This document shows positions 7,370-14,064 of a DNA stretch of 17,362 nucleotides, piece by piece. The notes below the pieces were generated by a model. It had not been told where the DNA came from. It was given only the letters and a program-made list of their open reading frames with translations, and did no database searches. The DNA comes from Collinsella sp. (GTDB taxonomy: Bacteria; Actinomycetota; Coriobacteriia; Coriobacteriales; Coriobacteriaceae), in the NCBI GenBank assembly GCA_019419405.1, contig DYAA01000109.1, positions 1 through 17,362 of the forward strand. Reading direction: 5' to 3'. Made by a program: the position numbers and the translations under genes. Numbering within the stretch: the stretch's first letter is position 1; the number at the start of each line of letters is the position of its first letter.

Positions 7370-8557
7370 ATGTCGAGCCTCACCGGTAAGTCATTGAACC
7401 CTGTTATGAATCGCAGGAGCGTTATCGCGAGCGCAGCAGGTCTGGGGGCGATGTCCATTCTAGCTGGCTGCTCCTCCAACGGCGGCGACAGCGGTTCCGC
7501 TTCGAGCGACGCTTCGTTTAAGATCGGCACCATCGGCCCGCTGACCGGTGCCGCCGCGTCTTACGGCAAGTCCGTTACCCAGGGCGTCGAGCTTGGCTGC
7601 AAGGACTTCTCCACCAAGGAGCTGCCGCTTGCCAGCAAGGCCGAGGACGACCAGGCCGACGGCGAGAAGGCCGTCAACGCCTTTAATACCCTGCTCGACT
7701 GGGGCATGCAGGCCCTCGTCGGCCCGACCACCACGGGTGCGTCGGTTGCCGTTGCCGCTGAGTGTGGTAACGACCCCAAGACGTTCATGATCACCCCGTC
7801 CGCGTCCTCCGGGGACGTCACTGACGGCAAGGATTGCGTCTTCCAGGTTTGCTTCACCGACCCCAACCAGGGTGTCAACGCTGCCAAGTTCCTGGCGCAG
7901 AAGTATGCGGATGAGAAGTTCGTGCTGTTCTACAACTCCGGCGACGCCTATTCTTCGGGTATCGCGGATTCCTTTAAGGCCCAGGCCGCTGAGTCCAAGC
8001 TCGAGATTGTCGACGAGGAGACCTTTAAGGACGATTCTGCCACGAGCTTTACCAACCAGCTGACCAAGGCCAAGCAGGCCGGCGCTACCATGATCTTCGC
8101 GCCGATCTACTACACGCCGGCGTCCGTCCTGCTCAAGAACGCCAAGGATATGGGCTACGACGTCAAGATGATGGGTTGCGACGGCATGGACGGCATCCTG
8201 GGCGTTGAGGGCTTCGACACCTCTCTTGCCGAAGGTCTGCTGCTCATGACCCCGTTCTCCGCCGACGACGAGAAGAACGCCGACTTCGTCAACGCTTACA
8301 AGGATAAGTACGGCGATACCCCCGACCAGTTTGCCGCCGACGCCTACGACGGCGTGCACGCGGTGGCCGAGGCCCTCAAGGAGGCCGGTCTTGGTGTCGA
8401 CGCCGACCCGACCGAGGTCTCCGAGAAGCTGCCCAAGGCTATGCTCAAGATTACCGTTGACGGTCTGACCGGCAAGCTCACCTGGAACGATAAGGGGCAG
8501 GTCCAGAAGGAGCCCACGGCGTACGTCATCACCGACGGCAAGTACGTACAGGCATAA
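7370..8557 (+). CDS. livK: Branched-chain amino acid ABC transporter, substrate-binding lipoprotein
   Basis: Extracytoplasmic receptor of a HAAT-family importer that delivers leucine, isoleucine, valine or related amino acids to the LivHM channel. It has 395 residues, normal for the type I periplasmic-binding family. The N-terminus holds two arginines (R15-R16), a hydrophobic stretch and the lipobox LAGC with C34 as the lipidated residue; NRRSVIA resembles a weak Tat motif. The mature domain opens with FKIGTIGPLTGAAASYGKS, typical of LivJ/LivK, and includes the AYDGVHAVAEAL and LTGKLTWNDKGQ segments near the end. The ATG at 7370 is chosen because AGAGGAG lies at ideal spacing; M13 has no ribosome site. 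It ends with tandem stops TAA TAG. It is the first gene of a five-gene operon and follows its own decayed paralogue. The precise ligand cannot be read from sequence. Confidence 0.93.
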   Translation: MSSLTGKSLNPVMNRRSVIASAAGLGAMSILAGCSSNGGDSGSASSDASFKIGTIGPLTGAAASYGKSVTQGVELGCKDFSTKELPLASKAEDDQADGEKAVNAFNTLLDWGMQALVGPTTTGASVAVAAECGNDPKTFMITPSASSGDVTDGKDCVFQVCFTDPNQGVNAAKFLAQKYADEKFVLFYNSGDAYSSGIADSFKAQAAESKLEIVDEETFKDDSATSFTNQLTKAKQAGATMIFAPIYYTPASVLLKNAKDMGYDVKMMGCDGMDGILGVEGFDTSLAEGLLLMTPFSADDEKNADFVNAYKDKYGDTPDQFAADAYDGVHAVAEALKEAGLGVDADPTEVSEKLPKAMLKITVDGLTGKLTWNDKGQVQKEPTAYVITDGKYVQA

Positions 8558-8588
8558 TAGGCCGCCTTACATAGAGCGGTTTTGATCC

Positions 8589-8620
8589 CAAGCAGGGGAG
8601 GTTGTGGCCTTCCCTGCTTG
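8589..8620 (+). promoter_or_regulatory. Strong intercistronic hairpin between livK and livH
   Basis: A 13-bp stem (8589-8601 with 8608-8620) with one G-U pair and a 6-nt loop begins 31 nt after the livK stop. The G-U pair is good only as plus-strand RNA, which agrees with the operon direction. No T run follows, so it is more likely a 3'-end stabiliser or partial terminator that lets livK be expressed above the membrane genes. Confidence 0.65.
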
Positions 8621-8630
8621 CTTGGTATCT

Positions 8631-8650
8631 AGGGACGATGTAACGTCCCT
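8631..8650 (+). promoter_or_regulatory. Second intercistronic hairpin before livH
   Basis: AGGGACG (8631-8637) pairs with CGTCCCT (8644-8650) around a 6-nt loop; GTTTC follows, a poor T run. Lying 10 nt after the first hairpin, it makes a tandem arrangement upstream of the livH ribosome site at 8681-8687. Confidence 0.5.
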
Positions 8651-8696
8651 GTTTCATACATCAACTGGAAACCTATTCGAAAGGGGGATGTGGAAC

Positions 8697-9578
8697 ATGA
8701 CGGTCTTTATCCAATACCTGGTCAACGGCCTGTCCATGGGCAGCGTCTACGCCATCATCGCGTTGGGCTACACCATGGTCTACGGTATCGCCAAGATGCT
8801 GAACTTCGCTCACGGCGATGTCATCATGGTCGGTGCCTATGTCTCGTTCTGCGCCACGTCGTATCTCGGCCTCCCGGGCTGGGCATCTGTAGTTCTCTCT
8901 TGTGTGGTCTGCACGGTTCTCGGTGTCCTCATTGAGGGTCTGGCCTATAAGCCGCTACGCCAAGCAGGTCCGCTGGCCGTTCTGATCACGGCTATCGGCG
9001 TGTCTTACTTCCTGCAGAACGCCGCGCAGCTTCTGTGGGGCGCCACACCCAAGAACTTCACTTCGCTCGTCACCTTTCCGGTGCCGGAGTTCTTGGCCAA
9101 GTTTAACGTAAGCGCCGTCTCGCTCGTCACCATCGTCGCCTGCTTGGTTATCATGGCCGGCCTGATGTTCTTTACGGGTAAGACCAAGATGGGCAAGGCC
9201 ATGCGAGCCGTGTCCGAGGACAAGGCCGCTGCTCAGCTCATGGGCATCAACGTCAACCGCACCATCTCGATGACGTTCGCCATCGGCTCCGCCCTCGCCG
9301 CCATCGCCGGCGTACTCCTGTGCTCCTACTCGCCGGTGTTGCAGCCCACCACGGGTGCCATGCCTGGTATCAAGGCTTTCGACGCTGCCGTCTTCGGCGG
9401 CATCGGCTCCATTCCCGGTGCCTTTGTTGGCGGTATTCTTATCGGCATCATCGAGGCGATGGCACAGGCTTACATTTCCACGAGCCTTGCCAACTCCATC
9501 GTCTTTGGTGTTCTGATCATCGTCCTGCTCGTCAAGCCTGCCGGCCTCTTGGGCAAGTACGTCCCCGAGAAGGTGTAG
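8697..9578 (+). CDS. livH: Branched-chain amino acid ABC transporter permease
   Basis: One of the two integral membrane subunits of the Liv importer. The 293-residue product begins TVFIQYLVNGLSMGSVYAII and carries GYTMVYGIAKMLNFAHGD (24-41), a hallmark of LivH, then about eight hydrophobic helices. The cytosolic coupling loop that meets the ATPases is seen in AMRAVSEDKAAAQLMGIN, followed by a glycine-rich FGGIGSIPGAFVGGILIG segment. The frame is open from 8604, but that upstream part overlaps the intercistronic hairpins and is not LivH-like. The ATG at 8697 is preceded by AAGGGGG 9 nt away; ATG 8688 is too close to it. Length is close to the family norm (about 290-310). It abuts livM with no gap. 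Confidence 0.95.
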   Translation: MTVFIQYLVNGLSMGSVYAIIALGYTMVYGIAKMLNFAHGDVIMVGAYVSFCATSYLGLPGWASVVLSCVVCTVLGVLIEGLAYKPLRQAGPLAVLITAIGVSYFLQNAAQLLWGATPKNFTSLVTFPVPEFLAKFNVSAVSLVTIVACLVIMAGLMFFTGKTKMGKAMRAVSEDKAAAQLMGINVNRTISMTFAIGSALAAIAGVLLCSYSPVLQPTTGAMPGIKAFDAAVFGGIGSIPGAFVGGILIGIIEAMAQAYISTSLANSIVFGVLIIVLLVKPAGLLGKYVPEKV

Positions 9579-10667
9579 GTGAGCGTTATGAAGTTTCTTA
9601 AAGACAAGCAGACGCGTCACGACTTTGTTACGTACGCCATGTGCCTTGTGGCGTTCGCCATCGTGTTCTTTATGCAGTCTAACCACATGATTCCACGCAT
9701 GATTGCCGGTCAGCTGGTCCCCATTACGGCCTATATCGTCATGGCCATTTCCCTCAACCTCGTCGTCGGTATCGCGGGCGACTTGTCGCTGGGCCACGCG
9801 GGCTTTATGAGCGTCGGCGCCTATACGGGCATCGTCACCGCCGTCGCGCTGGAGAGCGCCGTTCCCTCCGATCCGGTGCGCCTTATCATCAGTATCGTGG
9901 TCGGCGCCATCGCTGCCGCCATTCTGGGCTTCTTGATTGGCATCCCGGTCCTTCGTCTGAGCGGCGATTACCTGGCTATCGTGACGCTGGCCTTTGGCGA
10001 GATCATCAAAGAGATCGTCACCTGCCTCATTGTGGGTGTCGACTCCCGCGGCCTGCACGTGATCTTTAACATCACGGGCAACTCTACGATCGACGACCTG
10101 CACCTGCTCGAGGACGGCACCGCCATCATCAAGGGCGCCCAGGGTGCCTCGGGCGTGTCGACGTACTCGACCTTCCTCGCCGGTGCCATCCTGGTTATGG
10201 TCGCGCTCGTGATTGTACTCAACCTGGTTCGCAGCCGTACCGGCCGTGCCATTATTGCCGTGCGCGATAACAAGATCGCTGCCGAGTCCGTGGGCATCTC
10301 CGTCACCCAGTACCGCATGATCGCCTTCGTGGTTTCCGCCGCCCTCGCCGGTGCTGCCGGAGCTTTGTTCGGCGGTAACTTCTCGCAGCTTTCCGCTACT
10401 AAGTTCGACTTCAACACGTCGATCCTCATTCTGGTGTTCGTGGTTCTGGGCGGCCTGGGCAACATGCGCGGTTCCGTTATCGCCGCGGCGCTGCTCACGG
10501 TGCTCCCCGAGTTGCTCCGTCAGTTCTCGGACTACCGCATGCTCATCTACGCCATCGTGTTGATCCTGGTCATGGTCTTTACTAACAACCCACAGCTCAA
10601 GGCATTCTTCGCACGCATTAAGGACCGCTTTGCTTCCAAGAAGGAGGTGGCAGCCGATGCCCAGTAA
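9579..10667 (+). CDS. livM: Branched-chain amino acid ABC transporter permease
   Basis: Second membrane subunit, pairing with LivH. The product has 362 residues if the GTG at 9579 is used, directly after the livH stop, or 359 from the ATG at 9588; AAGG precedes the GTG and AGGTGAG precedes the ATG, so the choice is open. The hallmark block is AYIVMAISLNLVVGIAGDLSLGHAGFMSVGAY, roughly residues 49-80, matching the LivM GxxGxLSLGHA(A/G)F motif. Later come LRLSGDYLAIVTLAFGEI and the ATPase-coupling loop IIAVRDNKIAAESVGI. About ten hydrophobic helices are visible. Tight linkage suggests translational coupling with livH, and its 3' end overlaps the livG start by 11 nt. Confidence 0.95.
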   Translation: MSVMKFLKDKQTRHDFVTYAMCLVAFAIVFFMQSNHMIPRMIAGQLVPITAYIVMAISLNLVVGIAGDLSLGHAGFMSVGAYTGIVTAVALESAVPSDPVRLIISIVVGAIAAAILGFLIGIPVLRLSGDYLAIVTLAFGEIIKEIVTCLIVGVDSRGLHVIFNITGNSTIDDLHLLEDGTAIIKGAQGASGVSTYSTFLAGAILVMVALVIVLNLVRSRTGRAIIAVRDNKIAAESVGISVTQYRMIAFVVSAALAGAAGALFGGNFSQLSATKFDFNTSILILVFVVLGGLGNMRGSVIAAALLTVLPELLRQFSDYRMLIYAIVLILVMVFTNNPQLKAFFARIKDRFASKKEVAADAQ

Positions 10668-11517
10668 GTTTGAGTTCAACAAGGGCAAGATGGTCCCGTA
10701 TCCTTCTGGCGCTATCGTTCCCGACCGCGACCTGGGTCAGCGCCCGGCGCTCGAGTGCATCCACTTGGGCATTGAGTTTGGCGGCCTTAAGGCAGTAGAC
10801 GACTTTAGCCTGACCATCGGCAAGACCGAGATCGCCGGTCTCATCGGCCCCAACGGCGCTGGCAAGACCACGGTCTTCAACCTGCTCACCAAGGTGTACC
10901 AGCCCACGCACGGCACCATCCTGCTCGACGGTGAGGACACCTCGGGCAAGTCGGTCTACCAGGTCAACCGCATGGGTATTGCCCGTACGTTCCAGAACAT
11001 TCGCCTGTTCAACACCATGACGGTGGAGGACAACGTTAAGGTCGGCCTGCACAACCAGGAGCGCTACTCCGGCTTTGAGGGCGTTCTGCGCCTGCCGACG
11101 TATTGGAAGCACGAGAAGGCCGCCCACGAGCGCGCCATGGAGCTGCTGTCCATTTTTGACATGGAGCACCTGGCAAATGAGCAGGCCGGATCGCTGCCTT
11201 ACGGCGCCCAGCGTCGTCTGGAAATCGTCCGCGCGCTTGCCACCAACCCCAAGCTACTGCTGCTCGACGAGCCTGCCGCCGGAATGAACCCGTCCGAGAC
11301 CGCAGAACTCATGGCGAACATCGTCAAGATTCGCGACACCTTCGGCATCGCCATCATGCTTATCGAGCATGATATGTCGCTCGTTATGAACATCTGCGAG
11401 GGCATCTGCGTGCTCAACTTTGGTAAGGTCATCGCCAAGGGTACGGCCGAGGAGATCCAGAACAACGACGCTGTTATCGAGGCATATCTGGGCAAGCAGG
11501 ATAAGGGGGAGAACTAA
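10657..11517 (+). CDS. livG: Branched-chain amino acid ABC transporter ATP-binding protein LivG
   Basis: First of the two cytosolic ATPases that power the Liv importer. Of 286 residues, Walker A GPNGAGKT is at 64-71, the LivG-type signature SLPYGAQRR at 179-187, Walker B LLLLDEP ending at P206 (catalytic E205) and the switch histidine H238 in IEHDM. TFQNIRLF and MTVEDNV (about 111-127) are typical of LivG. The ATG at 10657 follows an excellent AAGGAGGTG ribosome site; an in-frame start at 10630 lies inside livM and has none. The first 30 residues, ahead of the ABC domain start LECIHLGIEFGG, are an unusual polar extension compared with E. coli LivG. It overlaps livM by 11 nt and is followed immediately by livF. 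Confidence 0.95.
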   Translation: MPSKFEFNKGKMVPYPSGAIVPDRDLGQRPALECIHLGIEFGGLKAVDDFSLTIGKTEIAGLIGPNGAGKTTVFNLLTKVYQPTHGTILLDGEDTSGKSVYQVNRMGIARTFQNIRLFNTMTVEDNVKVGLHNQERYSGFEGVLRLPTYWKHEKAAHERAMELLSIFDMEHLANEQAGSLPYGAQRRLEIVRALATNPKLLLLDEPAAGMNPSETAELMANIVKIRDTFGIAIMLIEHDMSLVMNICEGICVLNFGKVIAKGTAEEIQNNDAVIEAYLGKQDKGEN

Positions 11518-12231
11518 ATGGCAGAGCCGATGCTTTCCGTCTACAACATCAACGTCTGGTACGGCGCCATCCACGCCATTAAGGACATCTCCTTTAACGT
11601 CAACGAGGGTGAGATCGTGGCCCTGATTGGCGCCAACGGTGCCGGCAAGTCCACGACGCTCAAGACCGTCTCGGGCCTGCTGCGCTCTAAGACCGGCTCC
11701 ATCAAGTTTATGGGCGAGGACATTACCCATACGCCCGCCGACAAGCTGGTTGGTAAGGGCCTGGCTCAGGTGCCCGAGGGTCGTCGTGCCTTTTTGCAGA
11801 TGACGGTCGAGGAGAACCTGGAAATGGGTGCCTATACGCAGCCCAAGTCAACGGTGGCTCCGGGCCTCGAGCGCGTCTACGAGCAGTTCCCGCGCCTGAA
11901 GGAGCGTCGTCGCCAGGTCGCCGGTACCCTTTCGGGCGGCGAGCAGCAGATGCTCGTTATGGGCCGCGCCCTTATGAGTAACCCTAAGCTGCTCATGCTC
12001 GACGAACCCTCCATGGGTCTGGCGCCGATTCTGATCGAACAGATCTTCCAAATTGTCGAGGACCTGCACAAGGCCGGCACCACGGTGCTCCTGGTCGAGC
12101 AAAACGCACAGATGGCTCTTTCCATCGCCACACGCGGCTACGTGCTCGAGACCGGCAAGATCACCATGACCGACACCGGCCAAGAACTGCTGCACGACGA
12201 TAACGTGCGTAAAGCCTACCTGGGCGGCTAG
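11518..12231 (+). CDS. livF: Branched-chain amino acid ABC transporter ATP-binding protein LivF
   Basis: Second ATPase of the Liv importer, partner of LivG. The 237 residues are the usual LivF length. Walker A GANGAGKST is at 38-46, PEGRRAF (86-92) is a LivF hallmark, signature LSGGEQQ is at 138-144, and Walker B LLMLDEP at 158-164 with catalytic E163. The switch position reads VEQN with Q195 in place of histidine, which is normal for LivF and not a defect. The start codon follows the livG stop directly, with GGGGGAG upstream. It is the last gene of the operon; a 12-bp palindrome begins 3 nt after its stop. Confidence 0.96.
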   Translation: MAEPMLSVYNINVWYGAIHAIKDISFNVNEGEIVALIGANGAGKSTTLKTVSGLLRSKTGSIKFMGEDITHTPADKLVGKGLAQVPEGRRAFLQMTVEENLEMGAYTQPKSTVAPGLERVYEQFPRLKERRRQVAGTLSGGEQQMLVMGRALMSNPKLLMLDEPSMGLAPILIEQIFQIVEDLHKAGTTVLLVEQNAQMALSIATRGYVLETGKITMTDTGQELLHDDNVRKAYLGG

Positions 12232-12234
12232 ATA

Positions 12235-12262
12235 GTTACGGCGTTTTGCCAAACGCCGTAAC
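12235..12262 (+). terminator. Palindrome at the end of the liv operon, probable terminator
   Basis: A perfect 12-bp stem, GTTACGGCGTTT (12235-12246) with AAACGCCGTAAC (12251-12262), closes a 4-nt loop TGCC just after the livF stop. No T run follows on either strand, so intrinsic termination would be inefficient. It may instead protect the operon's 3' end. Confidence 0.6.
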
Positions 12263-12275
12263 CAGCCGACGCTGC

Positions 12276-12374
12276 AAGCCCGCCAGAGCGGCAATCTGCC
12301 TTTCAACTTCGGCGGCATGACCAGAAGGTCAATGCTGCCTTGTTTCAAGGCACCTTGCTCGCTCTGGCGGGCTT
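12276..12374 (+). repeat. Large inverted repeat enclosing three small hairpins (cloverleaf-like)
   Basis: AAGCCCGCCAGAGC (12276-12289) pairs perfectly with GCTCTGGCGGGCTT (12361-12374). Inside are GGCA/TGCC (12290-12300), a 12-bp bulged hairpin (12311-12322 with 12327-12339, tetraloop AGAA) and CCTTG/CAAGG (12338-12350), the last two sharing 2 nt. The central arm has a G-U pair that is good only in plus-strand RNA. No gene, tRNA anticodon arm or T-loop is recognisable. It could be a structured RNA, a REP/MITE-like element or a terminator complex. Confidence 0.6.
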
Positions 12375-12379
12375 TCGCT

Positions 12380-12420
12380 GTCGTTGCCAAAACATCGGCG
12401 TTGTGGCAGATGCCAACGAC
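12380..12420. repeat. Third short inverted repeat of the palindromic region
   Basis: GTCGTTG (12380-12386) pairs with CAACGAC (12414-12420) around 27 nt, and an alternative inner pairing TGCCA/TGGCA (12385-12389 with 12404-12408) overlaps it. It fills the space between the two larger palindromes, so nearly all of the 324-nt gap between livF and cutC can fold. Confidence 0.45.
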
Positions 12421-12422
12421 TA

Positions 12423-12507
12423 CCCCCTTTATGTTGCGATGGAATAGGGACTAAATGGGAGCCTCAGAGGCCAAAACAGTCCCTATTCCACCGCAACTTC
12501 ATGGGGG
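12423..12507. repeat. Long imperfect hairpin upstream of cutC
   Basis: Twenty bases at 12433-12452 pair with 12478-12497, with one mismatch (A12439 opposite C12491). Outward, after a 5x5 internal loop, CCCCC (12423-12427) pairs with GGGGG (12503-12507). The loop holds GCCT/AGGC. The mismatch becomes a U-G pair if the minus strand is the RNA. It lies 48 nt before the cutC start, so it could be a mobile MITE-like repeat, or a control element for cutC. Confidence 0.6.
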
Positions 12508-12555
12508 CGTGCGACAATGCCCATCGGAAAACGTTTGCCATCTGGGGGTCTATCT

Positions 12556-13233
12556 ATGCTGTACGAGTTTTGTGCCGAGAACTTTGAGCGGGTGCCGGCG
12601 GCTATCGATGCCGGTGCAAAGCGCATCGAGCTGTGCGACAACCTTGCCGTCGGTGGCACTACGCCCTCGGCTGGTGTTATCAGCGCTACGGTCAGCTATG
12701 CTCACGAGCATGACGCACGAGCGATGTGCATGATTCGCCCGCGTGGCGGTGACTTTCACTACAACCAGGACGAGCTGCGCATGATGGAGATGGACTTGGG
12801 TCTTGCCGTGAGCGCCGGCGCCGATGGCTTGGTCTTTGGCTGCTGCAAGCCTTGTGCCGGCGGCTGGGCGCTCGACGAGCTTACGTTGGGCGCCCTCGTG
12901 ATGGCCGCGGGCTGCGCGACCGAGGAGTGCAAGCGCGAGTCCCTTGACATCACCTTCCACATGGCGTTTGACCAGCTCTCGCCCGAGGCTCAGCTCGATG
13001 CCGTCGACACACTCGCCGACTGCGGCATCACGCGTATCCTGACGCATGGTGGTGCTGCCGGAACGCCGATCGAGGACAATCTGGAGCACCTATCGCGTCT
13101 TGTCGAGTATGCGGGCGACCGCCTGACCATCCTTCCCGGCGGCGGCATTTCCACGGCCAACCGCGATACCGTGGCGGCGGCATTGGGCGTCTCCGAGCTC
13201 CATGGCACCAAGATCGTGCCGCTGGAGGCGTAA
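12556..13233 (+). CDS. cutC: CutC family protein
   Basis: TIM-barrel protein of the CutC family, long named for copper homeostasis, although a direct copper role is disputed in the literature. Visible family blocks in the 225 residues: FCAENFERVPAAIDAGAKRIELCDNLAVGG near the N-terminus, TPSAG, the diagnostic IRPRGGDFHY, FHMAFD, ITRILTHGG and ILPGGGI, with SELHGT close to the C-terminus where E. coli CutC has EVHSS. The length is slightly shorter than E. coli CutC (248). The ATG at 12556 has GGGGG about 8 nt upstream; an in-frame ATG at 12517 would add 13 residues and starts close to the palindrome. Only 3 nt separate it from the next gene, so the two probably form an operon. A CCKPC pair of cysteine sites in the middle is unusual and could bind metal. 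Confidence 0.92.
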   Translation: MLYEFCAENFERVPAAIDAGAKRIELCDNLAVGGTTPSAGVISATVSYAHEHDARAMCMIRPRGGDFHYNQDELRMMEMDLGLAVSAGADGLVFGCCKPCAGGWALDELTLGALVMAAGCATEECKRESLDITFHMAFDQLSPEAQLDAVDTLADCGITRILTHGGAAGTPIEDNLEHLSRLVEYAGDRLTILPGGGISTANRDTVAAALGVSELHGTKIVPLEA

Positions 13234-13236
13234 CCC

Positions 13237-14034
13237 GTGGCGCTGGTATTTGACGTTCAGCAGGCGAGCGGCAAGCCCGACGACAACCGGCGCCCTGGCA
13301 CCGCGTGCCCCTTTTGCGATACCGAGGGACTCGCCAATATCATCCGGCGCGACGGCGACTGCATCTGGCTCGAGAATAAGTTCAAAACCCTGCGCGCCAC
13401 CCGTCAAACCGTGCTGATCGAGTCAGCCGATCACGATGCCGACCTGGTGACCTATGAGCCAGATGAACTCCACCATGTGATGAGGTTTGCCCTGGATTGC
13501 TGGCAGCAGATGATCGATTCACGGCAGTATCGAAGCGTGCTCATGTACAAGAACAAGGGTCCTCTCTCGGGCGGTAGTCTCGTTCATCCGCACATGCAGA
13601 TTGTGGGTTTGGAGCAGGAAGACGGCTATGCTTCGTTGACTTCCGCCAATTTCGAAGGCATCAATGTCTGGCAACAGGGGAGAATCGCGGCCAACATCTC
13701 AACCGAACCGATCATGGGGTTCTTTGAGGTCAACGTTTCAGCCCCGCAGGGAATCGCCGCCAGCGATGACACAAGAGACCAAGCCGAGGCAGATCTCTTC
13801 GCCGATGCGATCCAGGTGGCTCTGCGCTATATCCTGAACGAGCACCACGGTGGTCGCGCAGAGTCGTACAACTTGTTCTTCTATCACCTGGGCGGTCGGA
13901 CCATTGCCAAGGCGCTGCCGCGTTGGGTGGTTTCGCCCTACTTTGTCGGCTATCGTTTGGCCCAGGTCAATGCCGAGACAACGCTCGATATCGATGCTGA
14001 GCGCTTGCGTGCGCATCTGGAAACGCTCGTATAG
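13237..14034 (+). CDS. DUF4931 / galactose-1-phosphate uridylyltransferase-like protein
   Basis: A 265-residue cytosolic protein of the HIT/GalT-like superfamily, most like the DUF4931 group. CPFC (24-27) can bind zinc; ENKFKTLRA (46-54) is typical of the group; and SGGSLVHPHMQIVGL (111-125) contains the His-x-His-x-Gln nucleotidyl-transfer motif (H117, H119, Q121) seen in GalT and HIT proteins. ESYNLFFYHLGG and WVVSPYFVGYRL near the C-terminus also fit. It probably acts on a nucleotide-linked or phosphorylated sugar, but no specific substrate can be named. The start is GTG at 13237, with GGAGG 9 nt upstream inside the end of cutC. It is convergent with the BASS transporter with only a 30-nt gap, in which I see no clear terminator. 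Confidence 0.82.
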   Translation: MALVFDVQQASGKPDDNRRPGTACPFCDTEGLANIIRRDGDCIWLENKFKTLRATRQTVLIESADHDADLVTYEPDELHHVMRFALDCWQQMIDSRQYRSVLMYKNKGPLSGGSLVHPHMQIVGLEQEDGYASLTSANFEGINVWQQGRIAANISTEPIMGFFEVNVSAPQGIAASDDTRDQAEADLFADAIQVALRYILNEHHGGRAESYNLFFYHLGGRTIAKALPRWVVSPYFVGYRLAQVNAETTLDIDAERLRAHLETLV

Positions 14035-14064
14035 CAAGATTAACACCCGTGTAATGCGGACAGT

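Noticed and set aside
7233..7398. A 54-codon frame in the livK leader
   Set aside because: No convincing ribosome site, A/T-rich start, and it runs across the hairpins into livK; looks like chance.
8955..10688. A 577-codon minus-strand open frame opposite livH and livM
   Set aside because: The product is almost entirely Asp/His/Gly/Asn/Arg low-complexity sequence with no hydrophobic core; the opposite strand encodes clear permeases.
11518..12231. LivF lacking the switch histidine, as a sign of a dead ATPase
   Set aside because: Glutamine at this position (VEQN) is the normal state in LivF proteins.
12276..12374. tRNA or known riboswitch
   Set aside because: The cloverleaf-like fold lacks a tRNA-like T-loop, an acceptor with proper arm sizes and an anticodon arm; no riboswitch consensus was recognised.
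11848..12390. A 180-codon minus-strand frame running from the palindromic region into livF
   Set aside because: It is mostly antisense to livF, and the rest is made by the inverted repeat; no recognisable domain.
12235..12507. CRISPR array
   Set aside because: The palindromes differ from one another; there are no identical direct repeats with regular spacers and no cas genes.
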